Assembly (NCBI GenBank): GCA_002441445.1
Contig: DJWC01000114.1
Location: 1-28,171 of the forward strand
Direction: 5' to 3'
Length of the DNA: 28,171 bases
DNA from: Pusillimonas sp. UBA6240
GTDB lineage: Bacteria > Pseudomonadota > Gammaproteobacteria > Burkholderiales > Burkholderiaceae_B
Shown one piece after another: positions 1-7,416 of the stretch (position 1 is its first letter; each line of letters starts with the position of its first letter). The position numbers and the translations under genes are program-made. The notes beneath the pieces are model-generated. The model saw only the letters and a list, made by a program, of their open reading frames with translations. It ran no database searches and was not told where the DNA came from.

Positions 1-200
1 TCGAACTTGTCTTTCAGTTCGATTTCCTTGGCGACCGAGACGCCGTCCTTGGTGACGGTGGGGGCGCCGAAGGAGCGGTCGAGCACGACATTGCGGCCCT
101 TGGGACCCAGCGTGGTTTTAACAGCGTTGGCGAGGGTGTTCACGCCGCGGACAATGCGTACGCGGGCGTCGTCGCCGAACAGAACTTGCTTAGCAGCCAT
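1..200 (-). CDS. groL: Chaperonin GroEL, N-terminal part (cut by window edge)
   Basis: This is the first 66 or so codons of the 60-kDa chaperonin, the ATP-driven folding cage of the cytoplasm; the rest lies beyond the window edge. The reading starts MAAKQVLFGDDARVRIVRGV and continues through the conserved block LGPKGRNVVLDRSFGAPTVT, whose glycine-rich part belongs to the nucleotide-binding equatorial domain. The ATG at 198-200 has an AAAGGA ribosome binding site eight bases upstream on the minus strand. It follows groES by 30 bases, so the two are co-transcribed from the CIRCE-controlled promoter near position 600. Family assignment is essentially certain; the partial state is only due to the window boundary. 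Confidence 0.97.
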   Translation of the reverse strand, partial: MAAKQVLFGDDARVRIVRGVNTLANAVKTTLGPKGRNVVLDRSFGAPTVTKDGVSVAKEIELKDKF

Positions 201-230
201 TGTAAAATTCCTTTCTGTATTCGTGTCTGA

Positions 231-518
231 TTACTGAACCACGGCGAGGATTTCTTCCTCGCGAATGACGAGCAGCTCTTCGCCGTCGACTTTGACCGCT
301 TGGCCGGCGTACTTGCCGAACAGAACCTTGTCGCCAACCTTCAGGTCGACGGGCAGAACCTTGCCGTCTTCGGTCTTCTTGCCGGGGCCGACAGCCACGA
401 CTTCGCCCTGATCGGGCTTTTCAGCAGCACTATCAGGGATGACGATACCCGAGGCCGTGGTGCGCTCGTTGTCCAGACGCTTGACGATCACGCGATCGTG
501 CAAAGGACGCAGTGCCAT
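231..518 (-). CDS. groES: Co-chaperonin GroES
   Basis: This is the 95-residue co-chaperonin that caps the GroEL ring. It begins MALRPLHDRVIVKRLDNERT and has the mobile-loop region (ERTTASGIVIPDSAAEKP) and the closing VRE-type end (LLVIREEEILAVVQ), a full-length match to the family. A longer in-frame reading with six extra residues exists, but the ATG at 516-518 is preferred: it gives the conserved MALRPLHDR start and is preceded by AGGAG at good spacing. It is the first gene of the groES-groEL pair. Expression is probably controlled by HrcA at the CIRCE element upstream. Confidence 0.98.
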   Translation of the reverse strand: MALRPLHDRVIVKRLDNERTTASGIVIPDSAAEKPDQGEVVAVGPGKKTEDGKVLPVDLKVGDKVLFGKYAGQAVKVDGEELLVIREEEILAVVQ

Positions 519-573
519 GGAGGAACTCCTGTTCAATTAAAGTGATTGATTAATAGTCAAGAGGGGGCGGGTG

Positions 574-600
574 TTAGCACTCGTCCCCTTCGAGTGCTAA
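574..600. promoter_or_regulatory. CIRCE operator (HrcA binding site)
   Basis: The sequence is a perfect inverted repeat TTAGCACTC-N9-GAGTGCTAA, identical to the CIRCE consensus bound by the heat-shock repressor HrcA. It lies 56 bases upstream of the groES start codon and its promoter-side end touches the -10 box, so bound HrcA should block polymerase. hrcA itself is not in the window. Confidence 0.97.
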
Positions 601-627
601 TTATAAGGACGAAGTTCGAATCTTCAA
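600..627 (-). promoter_or_regulatory. groES-groEL promoter (sigma70-type)
   Basis: On the minus strand a -35 box TTGAAG (622-627) is followed after 16 bases by a perfect -10 box TATAAT (600-605), which shares one base with the CIRCE element. No sigma32 -10 motif (CCCCAT type) is visible next to it, so heat induction here is most simply explained by HrcA release. The start site was inferred from spacing only. Confidence 0.75.
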
Positions 628-914
628 GAGGCTGGATGCGCTGTTTCATTTGGTTGCATTCAGTCTTTTGCCTCTATCTCTATCGTAATAAGCGAGCTAC
701 GTAAGGGCGTGCGCGCCAACGGGGGGAGTGAGGGCGTTTTTTGCCTCTTGCGATAGTTCGGAATCGACGAGGCGATACGCTGCAAGCCGACCGGCTTGCT
801 ATGTGGATCGATGCGGGAACGAGCGTGCGCTCTGCCGTCTGCCTCTGCGCTTCCTTCGGGCCGTGGCGAATTGCAGCCAACCTGACCATTGCGGCAAGCA
901 AGTTCAGCGCGACA

Positions 915-3317
915 TCAAATCACCGCAAGCTCATAGTCGACGCCCTCCCACCGGCCATCAACCTGCCAGAGGAGCGTAAAAACGACTGCATTGTTTGCCG
1001 CGAGGCGGGCCGTGTCCAAGTCGGCAAAGTGCGTTCCCAGGCCGCTGTCCTGCGTCGGCGTGTCGTGGATGCTATGCCAGCCGTCCGCGCTCCAGTGGAT
1101 CGTCGCCGGCGCCAGAAGCTCGATCCGGAGCACGTGGCCGGCCGGCAGCCGGCGACACTTGTTGTTGAAGCGCCAGACTGCATGGCGGGAGCGCATGCCT
1201 TGGACTTGATAGCGTTCCCTGGTTTGGGGCGGCATGTCGAAGACACAGCCGTCCGTCAATGAGCGCAGAAGCTTGACATGCTCGGCATGGGCCCAGGCCA
1301 AGGGCATGGCCGAGCCTGATGGGCGACCCCGCAAGAGCTCCAGCTTCGGTAGGTCGGGTGCGTCCCATACCTGCTCGGGTATCATGTGTCCGTCGCTGGC
1401 GAACCCTTCCAGCGCAGCCAGCAAGGCTTGTGCTCCCTCCCGATTGCCCGCCGCAAGCTCATAGTGCGCCCGTTCGCCGGTAAGCAGCGGCCAGGCGCGT
1501 CCGACGCCGGTGCCATCGAAAGGACGGCCATCTTCGTGCTCGCCATAGCCATCCGCGTTATAGCGATGCCAGCAGGGTCCCGCCGGCAAGTCGACTTTCA
1601 ACAGCGCATCGATCACTCGTATGGTGTTCAGGATGCGCGGGTCGTTGGGGGCGCGCAAGCCGAAACGTACCAGGGCCAACGCATCGGGACTGACCACCAG
1701 TGATGCCGGCTGACTGCCGGATTGCGGGGGCCGATTCTTTATGGGCACGTAGCCGCTCATGGGCGAGGCGGCTTCGGCGACATCCGGCGGAGCGATGCGA
1801 ACGTAGTAGCCTTCGACTCCCATCTGCCGGGAAAGCGCTGTATCGGTCGCATAGGTCCATTGCTCGACCATGCTGTTCCAGATATCGGCGGATTCGCGTA
1901 GATAGACGGCGATATGGGGCTCGGCGATGCGATCGGCAAGCTCCGCGGCCGCCAGCAGCGCGGCAATCTCGACGGCGAGCGTAAAAGGGGAGTAGCCGGC
2001 ATCTTCTTCCCACCGATCCTGCGATGTCACCGGCCCATTCTGAAGAATGAATGCCGCCGCCTTCACGACCATGGGCCAGATCCGCAGCAGATCGGCGTCG
2101 GACAAGGCGTCTTCTCGCAAGGCGAGGTCGACGAGCAGTATGGGGAAAGCCGTTTCGTCCAGCTGCGTGCCATTCCAGTACGGTGTGCCATCGAGCCAGC
2201 AGTTCTGCGGCCAGTGGCCATCCGATTCCTGGATTCCGTAGAGATAGTCGATCACCTGCCGTGTCTCGTTCTTCGCCCCGGCCGCAAGCAGGCCGCCGGC
2301 GGTTTCGACCAGGTCGCGTGGCCAGGCGAGGTGATAGCCGCCCAAATCTTCATCGCCCTTGGACGAACCCCAGGGCACCGACAGGCTGGCGATATAGCCG
2401 CCGGAAAAGGCGCGCCCCTCGTGGGTGCGCAACACAGCGGTGCTGACTCTGTAAGTATTATGGCCGATTGAATGGCCGGCGCGGTCCAGCGGCAGGAGGG
2501 TGCCCTGCCAGGCTTGCCATTCCTTGGTGTATTCGCTGACTGCTTGTTCGATCCCTTGATTGAGGCTGGCGCGTACCCGTAGCGCCGCCTCCGCCGCCGT
2601 CCTGCCAAAACCCAGCGCAAGGACGAAGCTGCCATCGCACGCAACCAGGTCCACCTGCCCGGTCAGGGCCACGTTGCCGTTGCCGGCAAAGTCATAGCGC
2701 CAGCGCAGGTCGGAATGCTGCCGAAGATCCTGCCAGCCATCGGATACGCCGACAAAGCCGACCGACCGTGCTGTGAATGGCGCCGAACACCCCAAGGCGA
2801 GCGCTGTGCCCGCACCTTCGGCAAATAGCATGGGGATGCCTTTGTAGTCGGCCAGCCAGGCCGTGTTGCCAGCCCCTTTATTCACCAGGTGCGGCGCAAG
2901 GATGGCGTACAGCTGCAAAGCGCCGAGGCCGCCGGAAGGGGCATGAACCTTGAGTCGCTGCAGCACGACGTCGCGATGCGGATCCGCGAGTACGAGCTTT
3001 TCAATCCGGTAGCGCCCCTGTTTGCAAGTGCTGCTTATGCGGAAGGCGGGCACGCCGTCGGCGATCGGCCGTGTCGTACTGTCCGCGTCCCGCTTTTCTT
3101 CGGAGAAGAAACCTTGCCCATCCGCGATGAGTATCCCCAGGTCGCGCGTGCAGGCCTGATCGATACGTGGATAGTAGATTTCGTTGAGGATACCGTGGCT
3201 GATCGTGAACCAGACCCGGCTCTGAGGCTGCAAGGCCGTGCCGACGGCGGTTTTGGCGCTCGAGGTCCACCGCGCAGGGCTGCCGGGCCACCCTGGCGCG
3301 GAGTTGATGAAGCTCAT
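915..3317 (-). CDS. Glucoamylase-type glycoside hydrolase family 15 protein
   Basis: An 800-residue protein of the bacterial glucan 1,4-alpha-glucosidase / glucodextranase group, which releases glucose from the non-reducing ends of alpha-glucans. The N-terminal beta-sandwich domain (about residues 1-270) contains the family block GILNEIYYPRIDQACTRDLG. The alpha/alpha-barrel follows, with the substrate-binding block WPRD (332-335), QLDETAF (near 385-391), WEEDAGYSP with the expected catalytic acid (Glu437/438), and IPEQVWD with the expected catalytic base (Glu648). A small C-terminal beta domain completes it. The start chosen is MSFINSAPGW, six bases after AGGAGG; upstream in-frame ATGs sit on or before that site. 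No signal peptide is visible, so it is probably cytoplasmic, perhaps acting on glycogen or maltodextrins. The exact substrate is not determined. It stands alone, with no glycogen genes next to it. Confidence 0.9.
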   Translation of the reverse strand: MSFINSAPGWPGSPARWTSSAKTAVGTALQPQSRVWFTISHGILNEIYYPRIDQACTRDLGILIADGQGFFSEEKRDADSTTRPIADGVPAFRISSTCKQGRYRIEKLVLADPHRDVVLQRLKVHAPSGGLGALQLYAILAPHLVNKGAGNTAWLADYKGIPMLFAEGAGTALALGCSAPFTARSVGFVGVSDGWQDLRQHSDLRWRYDFAGNGNVALTGQVDLVACDGSFVLALGFGRTAAEAALRVRASLNQGIEQAVSEYTKEWQAWQGTLLPLDRAGHSIGHNTYRVSTAVLRTHEGRAFSGGYIASLSVPWGSSKGDEDLGGYHLAWPRDLVETAGGLLAAGAKNETRQVIDYLYGIQESDGHWPQNCWLDGTPYWNGTQLDETAFPILLVDLALREDALSDADLLRIWPMVVKAAAFILQNGPVTSQDRWEEDAGYSPFTLAVEIAALLAAAELADRIAEPHIAVYLRESADIWNSMVEQWTYATDTALSRQMGVEGYYVRIAPPDVAEAASPMSGYVPIKNRPPQSGSQPASLVVSPDALALVRFGLRAPNDPRILNTIRVIDALLKVDLPAGPCWHRYNADGYGEHEDGRPFDGTGVGRAWPLLTGERAHYELAAGNREGAQALLAALEGFASDGHMIPEQVWDAPDLPKLELLRGRPSGSAMPLAWAHAEHVKLLRSLTDGCVFDMPPQTRERYQVQGMRSRHAVWRFNNKCRRLPAGHVLRIELLAPATIHWSADGWHSIHDTPTQDSGLGTHFADLDTARLAANNAVVFTLLWQVDGRWEGVDYELAVI

Positions 3318-3351
3318 CTGCATCCTCCTGATCGGACGGCGCATGGATAGG

Positions 3352-3367
3352 CTTATTCTAGTATAAG
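3352..3367. promoter_or_regulatory. Near-palindrome upstream of the glucoamylase gene
   Basis: CTTATTCTAGTATAAG is a 16-base inverted repeat with a single mismatched pair, centred on CTAG, about 35 bases upstream of the glucoamylase start. On the minus strand it contains TATACT, a good -10 box, but no matching -35 box was found at 16-18 bases. It may be an operator for an activator- or repressor-controlled promoter; this is inference from position and symmetry. Confidence 0.3.
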
Positions 3368-3429
3368 AGGAAGTTCCATGCCGTCCGCATCGGCAGCGGT
3401 AAGGGATATGGGGATGTGGCGCCAGATCA

Positions 3430-3650
3430 CTATCCCTTCCTTTTGGCGGAAGCCCTCAGTTTCTTGAATGATTCCCCCAACTGCTCGAAAAGCCAGTCCC
3501 TGAACGCCACCATTTTGGGCAGGTGCGCCTTGGATTGCAGATACAGCAGGCGGTGGTAGACCAGCACCGCGGGTTCGCTGCCCAATGGCAGGACCAGTTT
3601 GCCGCCGGCCACTTCTCTGTATGGCGCACTTAGATGCTGACATTTTCCTT
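3430..3650 (-). pseudogene. C-terminal remnant of a LysR-family regulator
   Basis: About 65-70 codons read like the end of a LysR-type regulator's effector domain: a stretch resembling YREVAGGKLVLPLG, then VLVYHRLLYLQSK and the typical closing helix AFRDWLFEQLGESFKKLR. The family is normally about 300 residues with an N-terminal helix-turn-helix, so roughly three quarters of the gene is missing. The similarity fades at about 3640-3650, next to the promoter of the plus-strand MarR-GNAT gene. No other frame or strand nearby shows the missing part, so this is a deletion relic rather than a frameshift. Whether any peptide is made is unknown. Confidence 0.7.
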
Positions 3651-3665
3651 TGACACCCAATAACG

Positions 3666-3694
3666 TTGACAGCCGATAAATATCTGACTAAAGT
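3666..3694 (+). promoter_or_regulatory. Promoter of the MarR-GNAT gene
   Basis: A consensus -35 box TTGACA (3666-3671) and a -10 box TAAAGT (3689-3694, four of six consensus bases) are separated by 17 bases. The predicted start site falls at about 3700-3702, on or one or two bases before the start codon, which would give a leaderless mRNA. The -10 box lies inside the palindrome at 3681-3700. Confidence 0.6.
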
Positions 3695-3700
3695 CAGATA
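3681..3700. promoter_or_regulatory. Perfect palindromic operator, probably bound by the MarR-GNAT protein
   Basis: TATCTGACT-AA-AGTCAGATA is a perfect 9-base inverted repeat with a 2-base centre, ending one base before the ATG at 3702 and covering the -10 box. MarR dimers usually bind palindromes of this size at their own promoter, so autorepression is the simplest reading. Binding is inferred, not shown. Confidence 0.7.
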
Positions 3701-3701
3701 G

Positions 3702-4616
3702 ATGAATGATGACGAGCTTTCTCAGGTACGCCGGTTCAATCGAACCATCACGCGCCGGATCGGTGTCCTTAACGACGACTATTTAGGCAGCGGCCTTCCG
3801 CTCGCCCAGGCGCGGCTGCTTTTCGAGATCGGGCAAGAAGGCTCGACGGTGCGCGAGCTGCGCGCGCGGCTGGGGCTGGATTCGGGTTATCTCAGCCGTT
3901 TGCTGCGTGCGTTAGAGGCGCATAAATTGACGGCGTCGGCGCCCGATCCGGCCGACGCACGGGTGCGGCGGGTGGCGTTGACCACCAAGGGCAAGAAAGA
4001 ATGGGCGGCTCTCGATGAGCGCTCGAAGGACATGGCGGCCTCTTTGCTCGCGCCGCTCGGTGCCGCGCAGCGGCAGCGCCTTCTTGCCGCAATGGCCGAG
4101 GTGCAGCGATTCCTGAACGCTTCGGCCGTGGCCATCGAGGTCGCCGATCCATTTAGCGACGAGGCCAAAGCCTGCATCCAGGCATACTTCAGCGAGCTGC
4201 AGGAGCGTTTTGACGAAGGGTTCGACCCCGGCCTCACCGTGTCGGCCGATCCGGCAGAGCTGGTGCCTCCGCTCGGCTGGTTCCTGGTGGCGCGCCTTGA
4301 CGGCGCGGCGGTGGGTTGCGGGGCGCTCAAGATCAAGGGCGGCGGTTACGGGGAAATCAAGCGCATGTGGGTCTCGCAGTCGGCGCGCGGCCTGGGTATC
4401 GCCCAGCGCCTGTTGGAATCGCTCGAGGCGCAGGCCGCCGCCGCGGGTGTGGAGGTGCTGCAACTGGACACGCACCGCAATCTAGCCGAGGCCCGCAAGC
4501 TATACCAACGCAACGGCTACGTGGAAATCGTCGCCTACAACGCAAACCCCTATGCGCATCACTGGTTCGAGAAGCGGTTGCTTCAGGGCCGGGCAGGGCG
4601 GCGCCGCAAGCTCTAG
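3702..4616 (+). CDS. MarR-family regulator fused to a GNAT N-acetyltransferase
   Basis: A 304-residue two-domain protein. Residues about 1-140 form a MarR winged helix, with the recognition helix region LGLDSGYLSRLLRALEAHKL and a wing with DPADARVRRVALTTKGK. Residues about 145-295 are a GNAT acetyltransferase, with the acetyl-CoA-binding motif ARGLGIAQRLL and the late block LYQRNGYVEI. Fusions of this type are a known family; their ligands and acetylated substrates are mostly unknown. The ATG at 3702 lies one base after the operator palindrome and has no Shine-Dalgarno sequence, which fits leaderless translation; the ATG at 3706 is out of frame. The last dozen residues (after WFEKRLL) run into a toxin-gene fragment and may not be native. 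The gene converges with the respiratory operon and has no obvious partner gene. Confidence 0.88.
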   Translation: MNDDELSQVRRFNRTITRRIGVLNDDYLGSGLPLAQARLLFEIGQEGSTVRELRARLGLDSGYLSRLLRALEAHKLTASAPDPADARVRRVALTTKGKKEWAALDERSKDMAASLLAPLGAAQRQRLLAAMAEVQRFLNASAVAIEVADPFSDEAKACIQAYFSELQERFDEGFDPGLTVSADPAELVPPLGWFLVARLDGAAVGCGALKIKGGGYGEIKRMWVSQSARGLGIAQRLLESLEAQAAAAGVEVLQLDTHRNLAEARKLYQRNGYVEIVAYNANPYAHHWFEKRLLQGRAGRRRKL

Positions 4617-4764
4617 AGCAGCTCAGCGCAATCGGGGACTATATCGCGCATGCTGGATCGCCGCACGCCGCTATGCGCTACGTCGATGCCATCGTCACAT
4701 ACTGCGAAAGCCTGGCGACGTTCCCGCAGCGCGGCATCCGGCAGGTTTCGCACCGTACTGCGCC
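4596..4764 (+). pseudogene. Fragment of a ParE/RelE-type toxin gene
   Basis: In the frame offset from the preceding gene the translation reads ALEQLSAIGDYIAHAGSP and then RYVDAIVTYCESLATFPQRG. This is the characteristic helical first half of ParE-type ribosome-independent toxins (pattern ALEQL..I..YIA....P.AA.RYVD.I...CE.LA.FP.RG). No start codon in the right place is seen, and the beta-strand half that should follow RG is absent or replaced. Similarity stops near 4745, just before the end of the minus-strand ctaF gene. No antitoxin gene lies upstream; the MarR-GNAT reading frame runs into the fragment. It is a non-functional relic. Confidence 0.6.
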
Positions 4765-5163
4765 TCAGCCATCGCCAGCCTGCAGACTGGGTACAGCCCT
4801 CTGCCATTCGCCGGGCACGGTGCTGCGGTTGAGGTAGTCGGCGCCGCTTAGTACGAATAGCAAGCTCAGTGTGACGATGCCGATGATGGCGATCAGGCGC
4901 AGGATGGCGGGGGCGTGTGCGAGATGCATGAAGAAGGCGGCGACCAGCAGCGCCTTGGCGATGGCGATGCCCAGGTTCAGCAAGGCGTTGCCCGGGCCCA
5001 GCGATATGAATGATGTGCCTACGGTCATGGCCAGCAGCAGCATCAGGGAGATCCAGACCGTGACGAGCGGCGCCCGGGAGCGGGCGGGCTTGTTTCTTTG
5101 ATCGGGCGGTGTTTGGCGCCTTGCGTCTTCCCGTCTTCCGTCTTTTGCCGGAGAAATATTCAT
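4765..5163 (-). CDS. ctaF: Cytochrome c oxidase subunit IV (prokaryotic type)
   Basis: A 132-residue small membrane subunit of the heme-copper oxidase. A basic, polar N-terminus (residues 1-32) is followed by three predicted membrane helices (about 33-55, 61-82 and 87-108), the usual layout of the prokaryotic COX4 / CyoD-like family. The charged tail is short. Its ATG overlaps the stop of the subunit III gene in an ATGA arrangement (5160-5163), so translation is probably coupled. It is the last gene of the long respiratory operon; immediately after its stop comes the broken ParE-like fragment. No clear intrinsic terminator was seen after it. Confidence 0.88.
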   Translation of the reverse strand: MNISPAKDGRREDARRQTPPDQRNKPARSRAPLVTVWISLMLLLAMTVGTSFISLGPGNALLNLGIAIAKALLVAAFFMHLAHAPAILRLIAIIGIVTLSLLFVLSGADYLNRSTVPGEWQRAVPSLQAGDG

Positions 5164-5822
5164 AGCGATCTACCCCCCAGATAAAGCGCCGGAAAGAGGA
5201 AAATCCAGATGATGTCGACGAAATGCCAATACAAGGCAGCGGCGTCCAGGCGGCGCCTGGAGCGTGGGCCGGGCCTTTGTACCAGTTGGCGCCGGCAGTA
5301 CAGCACCAGTCCGATGCCGATGGCAAGGTGCAGCGCATGCAACGAGGTGGAAAAGAAGTAAATGAAGTAGAAAAGCTGTGCAGCGGTTTGTTCGGCGGCC
5401 GGCGCGGACAGGTGGAAGGCGCTGCCGGGTACCAGGCCTTCGGACCAGTCCTGGACATATTCGTAGCCTTTTACGGCAAGAAAAAGCAATCCCAGCAGCA
5501 CGGTTGCGTCCAGCATGCGCAGCAGCGTTTTCGAACTTTTTCGGGGACCGCCGTCCAGGGCGGAAGGGCTGTCCTGAAGTCGTTCAGCTTCTTGCACCGC
5601 CAAGGCGATGGCGAGGCTGCTGGTCAGCAGGATAGCGGTGTTGAGCGTTCCAAACAGCAGATCGGTGCTGCGGCTGGCGGCGGCGAACGCGGCGGGGAAT
5701 GTGTGGCGGCCGTACAGATAGCCGAAAAAGACGGGGCCGAAGAACATGATTTCCGATCCCAGGAAAACCCACATGCCCATGCGTGCGCGGTTGTCCTTGG
5801 GCAGGCTTGCCGTGGTTTCCAT
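5160..5822 (-). CDS. ctaE: Cytochrome c oxidase subunit III
   Basis: A 220-residue membrane protein that packs against subunit I. It begins METTASLPKDNRARMGMWVF and shows family landmarks: FLGSEIMFFGPVFFGYLYGR in the first helix region, a long central loop, FYFIYFFSTSLHALHLAIGI (the conserved helix with HALH) and the closing YWHFVDIIWIFLFPALYL. A longer in-frame reading exists, but it would run back through the end of ctaD. The ATG at 5820-5822 has GGAGGA eight bases upstream and lies four bases after the ctaD stop. About five to seven membrane helices are expected. It overlaps ctaF by 4 nt. Confidence 0.93.
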   Translation of the reverse strand: METTASLPKDNRARMGMWVFLGSEIMFFGPVFFGYLYGRHTFPAAFAAASRSTDLLFGTLNTAILLTSSLAIALAVQEAERLQDSPSALDGGPRKSSKTLLRMLDATVLLGLLFLAVKGYEYVQDWSEGLVPGSAFHLSAPAAEQTAAQLFYFIYFFSTSLHALHLAIGIGLVLYCRRQLVQRPGPRSRRRLDAAALYWHFVDIIWIFLFPALYLGGRSL

Positions 5823-5826
5823 GGCT

Positions 5827-7416
5827 TCAGTCCTCCACGGGATGGTAATCATAAGGCTCGCGCGTGCCTTGAGGAGGCTGCTCGAAATTATGGGTGGGGG
5901 GAGGAGAGGACGTTTGCCATTCCAGCCCTGTGGCGCCCCAGGGGTTATCCGCCGCGCGCCGGCCGCGGCGGCACGACCACAGCAGATAAGCCAGGGGCAG
6001 CAGATAGCCCACGGCAAGTATCGATGCGCCACCCGATGACAATGCATTCAGCACCTGGAAGTCGGCCGGATAAGTGTGATAGCGCCGAGGCATGCCCTCG
6101 TAGCCCAGCAGGTATTGCGGGAAGAAGGTCAGGTTGAAGCCGGCGAATATGATCAGAGCCGCGACCCGCGCCCAGGACTCGGGATACAGGCGTCCGGTAA
6201 TCTTGGGCCACCAGAAATGCAGGGCGCCCATATAGGCCATGACGGCGCCGCCGACCATGATGTAATGGAAATGGGCGACTACGAAGTAGGTGTCGGTGAC
6301 ATGCACATCGACGGCCAGCGAAGCGAGGAACAGGCCCGTCAGACCCCCCTGCAGAAACAGGACCACAAAACCCAGGGCGTACAGCATGGGCGCGGTGAAG
6401 CTGATCACGCCTTTGTACAGCGTGGCGGTCCAGTTGAACACTTTGATGGCCGAAGGGACCGCGACCATGAAGCTGAGTGCGGAGAACACCAGGCTGGCGT
6501 AGACCGATTGCCCGCTGACGAACATATGGTGGCCCCACACCAGGAAGCTGATGACGGCGATGCCGATGATGGCGTAAGCCATGTAGCGATAGCCGAATAC
6601 GCGCCGCTGCGCAAAGCAGGGGATGATTTCGCTGGCTACGCCCATGGCGGGCAGGATCATGATGTATACGGCCGGATGCGAATAGAACCAGAAGAGGTGC
6701 TGAAAGAGCAGCGGATCCCCGCCCAGGGCGGGATTGAACAGGCCTATATGGAAGATGCGCTCGGCGGCCAGCAATAACAGGGTGATCGCCAGGACGGGCG
6801 TCGCGAGCACCAGAATGATGCTGGTGGCATAGATGGCCCAGACAAAAAGCGGCAGCTTGAACCAGCCCATGCCCGGCGCCCGCAAGGTATGCACGGTGAC
6901 GATGAAATTCAGGCCGGTCAATATGGAAGAAAAGCCCAGGATCAGCACGCCGCACAAGGTCAGGATGACGTTGGTGTTGGAGAACACGGAGGAATAGGGT
7001 GTATAGAAAGTCCAGCCGGTATCCACGCCGCCCAGCATCAGCGCGGCTATCGTGAACAACCCGCCGGCGGCATACAGGTACCAGCTGAGCAGATTGAGCC
7101 TGGGGAAGGCCAAGTCGCGCGCGCCTATCATCAAGGGCAGCAGGAAGTTGCCGAACACCGACGGAATGGACGGAATGAGGAACAGCCAGACCATGATGAC
7201 GCCGTGCGCGGTGAACAGGCGGTTATAGGTATCCGAGTCCACGATATCGGCGGCGGGGGTGATGAGCTCCAGGCGTATCAGCGCGGCGGCGACCGCGCCG
7301 ATGAAGAAGAAAGCCGTGATCGATATGGCGTACAGGATGGCTATGCGCTTGTGGTCATGGCTGCGCAGCCACGACCACAGCGTGTAGCCATCGTGCAGAT
7401 AGCTGTGCCGCGTCAC
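5827..7416 (-). CDS. ctaD: Cytochrome c oxidase subunit I (A2-type heme-copper oxidase)
   Basis: The 529-residue catalytic subunit, where oxygen is reduced at the haem a3-CuB site. Expected ligands are visible: His71 and His384 for haem a, His382 for haem a3 (motif VAHFHYI), and His247, His296 and His297 for CuB (SHPAVY and WGHH), with Tyr251 placed for the His-Tyr cross-link. The proton-channel glutamate of A1 oxidases is replaced: the motif is YSHPAVY (Tyr245-Ser246, Ala249), which marks the A2 subfamily. Asp101 of the D-channel entrance is kept (ARDLAFPR). About 12 membrane helices are expected. The start is a GTG at 7414-7416 whose last bases form a GTGA overlap with the ctaC stop. The block LIPSIPSVFGNFLLPLMIG resembles the oxidases that pair with alternative complex III. 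Confidence 0.96.
   Translation of the reverse strand: MTRHSYLHDGYTLWSWLRSHDHKRIAILYAISITAFFFIGAVAAALIRLELITPAADIVDSDTYNRLFTAHGVIMVWLFLIPSIPSVFGNFLLPLMIGARDLAFPRLNLLSWYLYAAGGLFTIAALMLGGVDTGWTFYTPYSSVFSNTNVILTLCGVLILGFSSILTGLNFIVTVHTLRAPGMGWFKLPLFVWAIYATSIILVLATPVLAITLLLLAAERIFHIGLFNPALGGDPLLFQHLFWFYSHPAVYIMILPAMGVASEIIPCFAQRRVFGYRYMAYAIIGIAVISFLVWGHHMFVSGQSVYASLVFSALSFMVAVPSAIKVFNWTATLYKGVISFTAPMLYALGFVVLFLQGGLTGLFLASLAVDVHVTDTYFVVAHFHYIMVGGAVMAYMGALHFWWPKITGRLYPESWARVAALIIFAGFNLTFFPQYLLGYEGMPRRYHTYPADFQVLNALSSGGASILAVGYLLPLAYLLWSCRRGRRAADNPWGATGLEWQTSSPPPTHNFEQPPQGTREPYDYHPVED

Larger units (their letters stand above)
519..914. other. Intergenic region between groES and the glucoamylase gene
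   Basis: About 400 bases without a supportable gene. The part up to 627 holds the groES leader, CIRCE and promoter. In 628-914 only short overlapping open frames on both strands are present, with no recognisable protein similarity and no convincing ribosome binding site. I saw no clear hairpin followed by a T-run that would terminate the glucoamylase transcript. Confidence 0.6.

Noticed and set aside
680..1262. Several short open frames in and beside the glucoamylase 3' end
   Set aside because: No ribosome binding site, no similarity, and most overlap the conserved glucoamylase frame.
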